Positions 26,222 through 34,321 of a stretch of DNA of 64,000 nucleotides are shown here, piece after piece. The position numbers and the translations under genes were made by a program. Source of the stretch: Curtobacterium sp. VKM Ac-2865 (GTDB taxonomy: Bacteria > Actinomycetota > Actinomycetes > Actinomycetales > Microbacteriaceae); the NCBI RefSeq assembly GCF_015350905.1, contig NZ_JADKRZ010000005.1, positions 186,001 to 250,000 of the forward strand, read 5' to 3'. Numbering within the stretch: position 1 is the first letter of the stretch; each line of letters opens with the position of its first letter. The notes beneath the pieces were generated by a model. The model searched no databases, was not told where the DNA came from, and was given only the letters and a program-made list of their open reading frames with translations.

Positions 26222-27361
26222 TCAGGGTCGTCGCGACGCCGTGACCGTGAAGCGGTCGGTCCGCAGGACCTGACGGGTCGGCCCGACGGCCTTCTCGAGC
26301 ACCGGCCGGTAGCGCAGGTGCGAGTTCCAGACGCACCACAGCTCTCCCCCGGACTGGAGGATCGTGGCCGCGTTCCGGAACATCGCCTCGGCCGCGTCGG
26401 TGCTCACCGTGGTGTCCGCGTGGAACGGCGGGTTGCACAGCACCAGCTGCGCCGACCCCTCGTCGAGCTCGTCACCCGCGTCGCTCCGCACGGTGCTGAC
26501 CCGGTCACCGACGCCGTTCAGGTCCGCCGTCATCCGCGTGCTCCGCACCGCCGCCGATGACACGTCCGTCGCGATGACCCGGATCGCCGGACGCCGACGG
26601 GCGATCTCCGTCGCGATCACGCCGTTGCCGCTGCCCAGGTCGACGGCCACGCGGGCGGTGGGCACCGCGGCGTCCATCGCCTCGATCAGCACGCGCGTAC
26701 CGAGGTCGAGGGACGCGCCGGCGAAGACCCCACCGTGAGCCGCGATCGTGATCCCGAGTTCGTCCAGGTGCACCTGCTTGGGCCACGGCGACGTGATGGC
26801 GGCACGGTTCGCCGCGGCGGTCAGCGGGTCCTGCGCGACGAGCAGCCGGGACTTCGCACGCCCCCGTGACGCCACGACGTCACCGAACGACCGCCGGAGC
26901 ACGTCGTTCTGCGACAGCGTCATGAACTTGGTCCGCCCACCCGCGAGCAGCACGACGTCCGGGGCGGCGAAGCGAGCGACCGCGCGGGCGATCTCGTCCA
27001 GGCGGTCGTGCGACTTCGTCAGCCGGAGCAGCACGAGTCGGGCGTCGCGGAAGGCGTCTTCGAACGAGTCGGGATGGTGGAACCCGCGCAGGCCGAACGT
27101 CCCCGCGTTGGCCTGCAGCGCGCGCTGTCCGACGAGGGAGTCCTGCACCACCCGGACGTTCGAGGCTCCGTGCAGGGCGATGAGGCCGAGCGTCAGGAAC
27201 CCGCGGACGTCGTCGACCACGACGACGGCCCCCGGGGCTCGGACCGCGTCCCCGTGGACGTGCGGTGCCTCGTCGAGCATGAACCGGTCCGTGCCGTCGA
27301 GGGCGATGAGGTCCGGCTCGTCGTCGGGGTCGCGGCGGAAGCGGTCGGCGAAGTCTGGCAC
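26222..27361 (-). CDS. Class I SAM-dependent methyltransferase, RsmC/RlmG-like
   Basis: A 379-residue methyltransferase. The C-terminal half has the SAM motif VAVDLGSGNGVIATEIARRRP, the acidic VIATDVSSAAV and the catalytic NPPFH motif (LVLCNPPFHAD) of N2-guanine rRNA methyltransferases. The N-terminal half is a degenerate second methyltransferase-like domain, as in RsmC and RlmG; length also fits RlmG (about 378). Probable role is m2G modification of rRNA; which site is not decidable here. The start is GTG at 27361 (MPDFADRFRRDPDDEP); the reading frame extends upstream only through the promoter region of the divergent secreted protein. Confidence 0.85.
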   Translation of the reverse strand: MPDFADRFRRDPDDEPDLIALDGTDRFMLDEAPHVHGDAVRAPGAVVVVDDVRGFLTLGLIALHGASNVRVVQDSLVGQRALQANAGTFGLRGFHHPDSFEDAFRDARLVLLRLTKSHDRLDEIARAVARFAAPDVVLLAGGRTKFMTLSQNDVLRRSFGDVVASRGRAKSRLLVAQDPLTAAANRAAITSPWPKQVHLDELGITIAAHGGVFAGASLDLGTRVLIEAMDAAVPTARVAVDLGSGNGVIATEIARRRPAIRVIATDVSSAAVRSTRMTADLNGVGDRVSTVRSDAGDELDEGSAQLVLCNPPFHADTTVSTDAAEAMFRNAATILQSGGELWCVWNSHLRYRPVLEKAVGPTRQVLRTDRFTVTASRRP

Positions 27362-27428
27362 CGCGTCAGCGTACCGGGGGCCACTGGGACGGCCGTTTCC
27401 ATGGCACCCGGCATACCCTCGGTTCCAA

Positions 27429-27448
27429 ATATCACATGTGAATATGCT
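27429..27448 (+). promoter_or_regulatory. AT-rich palindromic promoter element B (secreted repeat protein)
   Basis: ATATCACATGTGAATAT (27429-27445) is nearly palindromic and runs into a -10-like TATGCT (27443-27448), 29 bases before the start codon. The surrounding DNA is about 70% GC, so the AT island stands out. It shares TGA-TATNCT and CACATG with elements A, C and D. Confidence 0.6.
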
Positions 27449-27476
27449 ACTGGTTCCCCACCTACAAGGAGCCCAC

Positions 27477-29900
27477 ATGGCACCCTCCCCCTTCCGCACC
27501 ACCGCGTTGGTCTGCGGCATCGTCACCGCATCGCTCGGAGTCGGCCTGTTGACGCCCGTCGCCGCGACCGCCGCGACCACCGCGAGCCCGGCACCGACCG
27601 CCGCGACCGCGGCCAGTCCGGCACCGACCGCCAGCGCACCCGCGGGCGATGCGTCGACCAACGAGTACCCCGAGTTCGCGGACATCCCGATCGACCCGTC
27701 CCTCCCCCCTCTCGAGGTCCTGCAGGACTGGAGTACGCCCTACGGCTCCCGCGTCCTCGCTGGCTACTCCAACGGCGACGACATCTGGCTCATGATGGGC
27801 GACCGTGTGCTGGACAGGACGAACTGGGGTGCGGCGTTCTTCCTCACGGTCCCGAACGTGTACAAGGACGCCGACCTCGAGGTGGTCCGGATCCACACCG
27901 CCGAAGACGGCACCCGGACGCGGAGCGATCGCCTCCCGATGCCCCGCGGCATCACCGTCGAGGGGCTGGAGCGGAAGAACCACTTCGAGCCGGGCGTCAC
28001 GCCGTTCGCCGGCAGCGCGACCTCGGGCGCCACGATCGTCGCGACCGACACCGGTTCCGGCGACGAACTCTTCACGACCACGGCCAGCACCACCCGCGAC
28101 GGCACCGGGACGTGGAGCGCCGAAGCGGAGCTCAGCGACGCCGAGCACACGATCACGCTCACCCAGACGACGCCTGACGGTCGCAAGAACGAACTGCGCG
28201 ACATCCGCTTCACCCCGGGTGACGCCGATGCCCCGGCCGCACCCACGCTCGACACGAACGAGCGTCGTCTCAACGGGGACTTCGTCCTGACCGGCCAGTT
28301 CGACGCCGACACGAAGTCGGTCGTCGTCGAGGACGAAGCCGGCGAGAAGATCGCGACCGCCGCACTCACCGTGACCGGGTACGTCGCCACGATCCCGCAG
28401 GACCGCATCGGCACGACCGTCTACGTCGTCGCCCACTCCGAGAAGGGCACACCCTCCACCCGCACCGCGGCGCAGCTCCAGCAGCTGCCCACCGACGCCT
28501 CCGTCGCCGCCCCCTCACTCCGGGACGTCATGGTCTACCCGAACGGCCGCGTGCAGGTCGTCGGCGAGCGGGACGACGCGCCCGGCCTCTGGGTCCTCGA
28601 CGGCGACCGCGTCGTGTCAGGCGTCCTGAACAAGGAAGGGTGGAGCTACACCATCCCGGCCGACGAGACCGCCAAGCAGATCGACATCGTGAACCTCAGC
28701 ATGGACGGTACACGGTACGGCGCGACCTCCGAGCGAGTGCACCTGCCCCGCCTCCTCAAGGTCGAGGGGGTCGCCGAGGAGAACACCTACGAGCCCGGGA
28801 CCCACGCGTTCTCCGGCAGCGCCGAGGCCGGCGCGACGATCACCGCGACCGACCAGGACGGCAACGAGCTGTTCTCCACCGAGGCCTCGGGTGCACGCTC
28901 CGGCGTCGGCTCCTGGAGCGCGGACGCCGACCTCGCCAGCTCCGCCGGGTACAAGGTGACCTTCACGCAGACCACCACGGACGGCCGCACCTCAGTCATG
29001 CAGGACATCGCGTTCGCCGCCGACGAGGACGCCACACCGCGTGACCTCACCCTCACCTCGCACCAGTCAGGGACGTTCACACCGGGGAACCAGCGCTTCA
29101 CCGGCACCGCGACCCCTGGCGCGACCGTGACCTTCAACCCAGCCGGCTTCGACCCCAGCAACGCCCGCTACGACCTCACCACGACCGCGAACTCCACCGG
29201 CGCCTGGACGATCGAACGCAGCCTCGCCGACTCGCAGTACAAGAACGCGGCATTCCGGCAGGACACAGCCGGCGACGTCATCAAGCAGATCAAGACCACA
29301 CTCACCCCAGAGGTGAAGGACGCCACACCGCGTGACCTCACCCTCACCTCGCACCAGTCAGGGACGTTCACACCGGGGAACCAGCGCTTCACCGGCACCG
29401 CGACCCCCGGCGCGACCGTGACCTTCAACCCAGCCGGCTTCGACCCCAGCAACGCCCGCTACGACCTCACCACGACCGCGAACTCCACCGGCGCCTGGAC
29501 GATCGAGCGCAGCCTCGCCGACTGGCAGTACAAGGACGCGGCATTCCGGCAGGACACTGCCGGCGACGTCATCAAGCAGATCAAGACCACACTCACCCCA
29601 GAGGTGAAGGACGCCACACCGCGTGACCTCACCCTCACCTCGCACCAGTCAGGGACGTTCACACCGGGGAACCAGCGCTTCGCCGGCACCGCGACCCCCG
29701 GCGCGACCGTGACCTTCAACCCAGCCGGCTTCGACCCCAGCAACGCCCGCTACGACCTCACCACGACCGCGAACTCCACCGGCGCCTGGACGATCGAGCG
29801 CAGCCTCGCCGACTGGCAGTACAAGGACGCGGCGTTCCGGCAGGACACTGCCGGCGACGTCGTCAAGCAGATCACGACCCCCCTGACCCCGGAGTCCTGA
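27477..29900 (+). CDS. Secreted Ig-like repeat protein with three near-identical C-terminal repeats
   Basis: An 807-residue exported protein. A Sec signal peptide (residues 1-33, ending VAATAAT) is followed by an Ala/Pro/Thr linker, a unique region and Big-type beta domains with the pattern F-x-G-x-A-x-x-G-A-T-I. The last 290 residues are three tandem 97-residue repeats starting at 29028, 29319 and 29610 (DATPRDLTLTSHQSGTFTPG...), almost identical at DNA level; the gene ends with the last repeat. There is no LPXTG motif or C-terminal anchor. Start ATG 27477 has AAGGAG 6 bases upstream; a frame extension back to 26748 is antisense to the methyltransferase and rejected. Probable cell-surface or matrix protein; it shares domain style with the protein at 34322. 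Confidence 0.85.
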   Translation: MAPSPFRTTALVCGIVTASLGVGLLTPVAATAATTASPAPTAATAASPAPTASAPAGDASTNEYPEFADIPIDPSLPPLEVLQDWSTPYGSRVLAGYSNGDDIWLMMGDRVLDRTNWGAAFFLTVPNVYKDADLEVVRIHTAEDGTRTRSDRLPMPRGITVEGLERKNHFEPGVTPFAGSATSGATIVATDTGSGDELFTTTASTTRDGTGTWSAEAELSDAEHTITLTQTTPDGRKNELRDIRFTPGDADAPAAPTLDTNERRLNGDFVLTGQFDADTKSVVVEDEAGEKIATAALTVTGYVATIPQDRIGTTVYVVAHSEKGTPSTRTAAQLQQLPTDASVAAPSLRDVMVYPNGRVQVVGERDDAPGLWVLDGDRVVSGVLNKEGWSYTIPADETAKQIDIVNLSMDGTRYGATSERVHLPRLLKVEGVAEENTYEPGTHAFSGSAEAGATITATDQDGNELFSTEASGARSGVGSWSADADLASSAGYKVTFTQTTTDGRTSVMQDIAFAADEDATPRDLTLTSHQSGTFTPGNQRFTGTATPGATVTFNPAGFDPSNARYDLTTTANSTGAWTIERSLADSQYKNAAFRQDTAGDVIKQIKTTLTPEVKDATPRDLTLTSHQSGTFTPGNQRFTGTATPGATVTFNPAGFDPSNARYDLTTTANSTGAWTIERSLADWQYKDAAFRQDTAGDVIKQIKTTLTPEVKDATPRDLTLTSHQSGTFTPGNQRFAGTATPGATVTFNPAGFDPSNARYDLTTTANSTGAWTIERSLADWQYKDAAFRQDTAGDVVKQITTPLTPES
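29028..29900 (+). repeat. Three tandem 291-base coding repeats
   Basis: Copies 29028-29318, 29319-29609 and 29610-29900, exactly 291 bases (97 codons) each and nearly identical, with only scattered differences such as S/W and N/D codons near the SLADSQYKN segment. The third copy diverges only in its last about 20 bases before the stop. Confidence 0.95.
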
Positions 29901-29913
29901 CCCGCAGCACGAC

Positions 29914-29948
29914 GAACGCCCCGGACAGCAGTGCTGGCCGGGGCGTTC
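29914..29948. terminator. Bidirectional hairpin between the secreted repeat protein and hspR
   Basis: 11-base arms GAACGCCCCGG and CCGGGGCGTTC with a 13-base loop, between convergent genes. Confidence 0.75.
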
Positions 29949-29975
29949 CTCGTGCATGCGACGCTCCGGTCGCCG

Positions 29976-30395
29976 TCAGTGCGGTCCGCGGTACAACACG
30001 ATCTGCGTGTTCCGCTGCGGCCGGGCGCCGGCCCGCAGCGAGATCGCCGCACCGGACGCCGTCGCCGCGAACACGCGTGCGCCCGGACGGCTGATCAGCT
30101 GGTCCGCGAGTGCCCGCTCGAGCTCGCGCACCCGGTCCCGCAGCACCGTGTTCTCGTTCTCGAGTTCCAGCACCCGCCGGATGCCCTCCAGGGACACCCC
30201 CTCGGAGCCGAGCCGTGCGATCTCCCGCAGCTGCACCACGTCCCGCATCGAGTACCGACGCGACCCACCGCGCGTCCGCCCCGGCACGACCAGGCCGAGC
30301 CGGTCGTACTGCCGCAGCGTCTGCGGGTGCATCTCCGCCAGCTCCGCGGCGACCGCGATCGCGAAGACGGGCGAGTTCTCGTCCATGTCGGTCAT
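29976..30395 (-). CDS. hspR: Heat-shock repressor HspR (MerR family)
   Basis: A 139-residue MerR-type regulator. The winged-helix region FAIAVAAELAEMHPQTLRQYDRLGLVVPGRTRGGSRRYSMRD matches HspR closely (HPQTLRxYDRxGLV, GGxRRYS), followed by a coiled coil (ELENENTVLRDRVRELERAL). HspR binds HAIR inverted repeats with DnaK as corepressor and shuts down the dnaK operon and clpB. It is the last gene of dnaK-grpE-dnaJ-hspR, 110 bases after dnaJ with a palindromic repeat between them. HAIR sites are visible at 34101-34121 and 18282-18302, so both targets are in this window. Confidence 0.95.
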   Translation of the reverse strand: MTDMDENSPVFAIAVAAELAEMHPQTLRQYDRLGLVVPGRTRGGSRRYSMRDVVQLREIARLGSEGVSLEGIRRVLELENENTVLRDRVRELERALADQLISRPGARVFAATASGAAISLRAGARPQRNTQIVLYRGPH

Positions 30396-30437
30396 GGGGC
30401 TTCCTTCCGTCGTTCGCGTGGTCCTGGAAATCAGACT

Positions 30438-30480
30438 GGAGGCTCGGTGCGGGTTCCTGACGGAGCCGCACCGAGCCTCC
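30438..30480. repeat. Intergenic palindrome, GGAGGCTCGGTGC family, copy 5 (inside the dnaK operon)
   Basis: 15-base arms (30438-30452 and 30466-30480) with a 13-base loop between dnaJ and hspR. If it works as a terminator it would attenuate hspR relative to dnaK-grpE-dnaJ. Confidence 0.75.
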
Positions 30481-30505
30481 TGGCCGGGTGTGCTGGTAGT
30501 GCTGT

Positions 30506-31516
30506 CTAGCTGCGCGCCTTGGCGAGCAGGTCCTCACGGGGGTCCTCGTCCGGCAGTGCGGCGGCGAGTGCCTCGACGGCCTCGCGCGCCTTGTCCGACA
30601 GGTGCGACGGCACCGCGACCTGGACGGTGGCGAGCAGGTCGCCCGTGCCGTCCTTCGTCACGACGCCGCGTCCCTTGACGCGGAGGACACGACCCGAGGG
30701 CGTACCCTGCGCGACCCGGAGCTTGACGGGCTCACCACCGAGCGTCGGCACCTGGATCGTGGCTCCGAGCGCTGCCTCGACGAACGTCACGGGGACGTCC
30801 ACGCGGAGGTGCTGCCCGTCGCGCTCGAAGACCGGGTGCTTGCGGACGTGCACCAGCACGACCAGGTCGCCGGCGTCGCCGCCGTCGGGCGAGGGCTCGC
30901 CCCGACCACGCAACCGGATCTTCTGCCCGTCGGCGACGCCCGCGGGGATGCGGACGTTGACCGGGCGGCCGTTGCCCTGCGACAGCTTGATCGTGTCGCC
31001 GGCGATGGCCGTCGTGAAGTCCAGGGTCGTCGACGCGGTGACGTCGCGGCCCTTGGACGGACCACCGAAGCCGCGGTAGCCCCCGGAGGGCTGGCCGAAA
31101 CCAGCCCCGCTGGCGCCCCCGCCGAACATGCCGCCGAGGATGTCCTCGAAGCCGCCGCCCTGGCCGAAGCGGACGCGCTGTCCACCGCCGCCGGGCTGGC
31201 CGCCGCCACCGAACATCCCGCCGAAGACGTCCTCGAACCCGCCGCCCTGACCCGGGCCACCCGCGGTGAAGCGGGCGCCCGAGCCCATGGCACGGACCTG
31301 GTCGTACTCGGCGCGCTGTTCCTTGTCGGAGAGCACCGAGTAGGCCTCGCTGATCTCCTTGAACTTCGCCTCGGCCGCAGCGTCACCCGGGTTGGAGTCC
31401 GGGTGGAACTGCCGCGCGAGCTTGCGGTAGGTCTTCTTCAGGTCGGCGTCTGACGCCTTCTTGTCGACGCCGAGGACCGCGTAGAAGTCCTTGTCGAACC
31501 AGTCCTGACTGGCCAC
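30506..31516 (-). CDS. dnaJ: DnaJ-type co-chaperone without zinc finger
   Basis: A 336-residue Hsp40 stimulating DnaK. The J domain (about 9-76) has the obligatory HPD (QFHPDSNPGD). A Gly/Phe region follows (about 80-155) with an internal duplication: GGGFEDVFGGMFGGG and GGGFEDILGGMFGGG. The cysteine zinc-finger domain is absent, and the C-terminal substrate-binding domains follow (VNVRIPAGVADGQKIRLRGRG, HLRVDVPVTFVEAALG). This is the CbpA/DnaJ2-like layout commonly found in actinobacterial dnaK operons. GTG start at 31516; 41 bases separate it from grpE. Confidence 0.94.
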   Translation of the reverse strand: MASQDWFDKDFYAVLGVDKKASDADLKKTYRKLARQFHPDSNPGDAAAEAKFKEISEAYSVLSDKEQRAEYDQVRAMGSGARFTAGGPGQGGGFEDVFGGMFGGGGQPGGGGQRVRFGQGGGFEDILGGMFGGGASGAGFGQPSGGYRGFGGPSKGRDVTASTTLDFTTAIAGDTIKLSQGNGRPVNVRIPAGVADGQKIRLRGRGEPSPDGGDAGDLVVLVHVRKHPVFERDGQHLRVDVPVTFVEAALGATIQVPTLGGEPVKLRVAQGTPSGRVLRVKGRGVVTKDGTGDLLATVQVAVPSHLSDKAREAVEALAAALPDEDPREDLLAKARS

Positions 31517-31557
31517 GGCTACCTACCTTCTTCTTCCATGTCCGAGCGCTCCCCGGC

Positions 31558-32187
31558 TCAGGCCGGGACCGCCACGGCGACCTTGGCCGCTCGGATGACG
31601 CGCTCACCGAGCTTGTAGCCCGGCTCGACGACGTCCGCCACGGTCTGGCCGGTGGCGCCCGGGGTGGGGAGCTGGACGATCGCCTCGTGGATGTTCGGGT
31701 CGAAGGCCTCGCCCTTCTCGCCGATCTGGACGAGCTTGAACTTCTCGAAGCCGCCGCGGATCTTCTGGCCGATGACCTGCATGGGGCCCTCGGTCAGGTC
31801 GCCGTGGGCCTCGGCGCGGCTCAGGTCGTCGAGCGCCGGGAGGAGTGCACGCACGACCTCGGCGATCGCGACCTCGCGGTTGGCCTCACGGTCACGCTCG
31901 ACGCGCTTCCGGAAGTTCACCAGCTCGGCCTGCGCACGGAGCATGTCCGTCCGCATCTCGGCGACCAGGTCGCGGTCGCTCGCGGACAGGCCGTCCTCGG
32001 CGATGCCGCGGGCGGCGTCGTCGAGCAGGGCCTGGTCCTCGGGGCTCAGGTCGCTCGGCACCTCGACGTCGGGACCCTCGGCCTCGATGAGGTCCTCCGG
32101 CTGCTCCGCGTTCGTGGCGTCGCCCTCGACCTGGGGCTCCGGCTCGTTCTGGACGTTGTCGTCGTTGGCGTTCTTGTCGTCAGCCAT
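31558..32187 (-). CDS. grpE: Nucleotide exchange factor GrpE
   Basis: A 209-residue co-chaperone that releases ADP from DnaK. A long acidic, disordered N-terminus (about 1-75) precedes the coiled-coil dimer helix (LVAEMRTDMLRAQAELVNFRKRVERDREANREVA) and the family motif region FKLVQIGEKGEAFDPNIHEAIVQLPTPG with a short beta domain (VVEPGYKLGERVIRAAKVAVA). Its ATG at 32187 lies 3 bases after the dnaK stop codon. Confidence 0.97.
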   Translation of the reverse strand: MADDKNANDDNVQNEPEPQVEGDATNAEQPEDLIEAEGPDVEVPSDLSPEDQALLDDAARGIAEDGLSASDRDLVAEMRTDMLRAQAELVNFRKRVERDREANREVAIAEVVRALLPALDDLSRAEAHGDLTEGPMQVIGQKIRGGFEKFKLVQIGEKGEAFDPNIHEAIVQLPTPGATGQTVADVVEPGYKLGERVIRAAKVAVAVPA

Positions 32188-32190
32188 CGC

Positions 32191-34062
<1,872 letters not shown>

Positions 34063-34100
34063 GTGTGGGTGCTCCTTCTTGCTAGGGGTAAGTCGCTGGA

Positions 34101-34121
34101 CTTGCGTCCGATGGACTCAAC
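34101..34121. promoter_or_regulatory. HAIR operator (HspR-binding site) upstream of dnaK
   Basis: CTTGCGT - 7 bases - ACTCAAC matches the HAIR consensus CTTGAGT-N7-ACTCAAG at 12 of 14 positions, 39 bases upstream of dnaK. A second, unrelated-looking dyad GTTGATCCGGCTCAAC lies at 34168-34183 and may belong to the promoter or to another regulator. Confidence 0.82.
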
Positions 34122-34223
34122 TCTACTCAGGACCGCCTGGGCGTCAAGTCGAGCGGGCAGAAGTTGCGTTGATCCGGCTCAACTCACAGATAGGGGCAGA
34201 GCGGGCCGCTGGCTGTCCGTTCG

Positions 34224-34241
34224 TATTTCACATGATATTCT
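34224..34241 (+). promoter_or_regulatory. AT-rich promoter element C (second secreted repeat protein)
   Basis: TATTTCACATGATATTCT contains an imperfect dyad and ends in the extended -10-like box TGATATTCT (34233-34241). It lies about 80 bases before the start codon of the secreted protein at 34322. Confidence 0.5.
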
Positions 34242-34321
34242 TGATACACACGTTGCGTCATGTGGCGCAACTACCCCTTCCCGCAAGCCGCGCTCGATGC
34301 GGCCTGTCCTGAAAGATGCAC

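Noticed and set aside
27429..27445. CRP-like binding site
   Set aside because: ATATCACATGTGAATAT resembles CRP half-sites loosely, but spacing differs from TGTGA-N6-TCACA and the related copies do not keep it.
26748..27476. N-terminal extension of the secreted repeat protein
   Set aside because: It is antisense to the methyltransferase; the ATG at 27477 has a strong ribosome binding site and begins a signal peptide.
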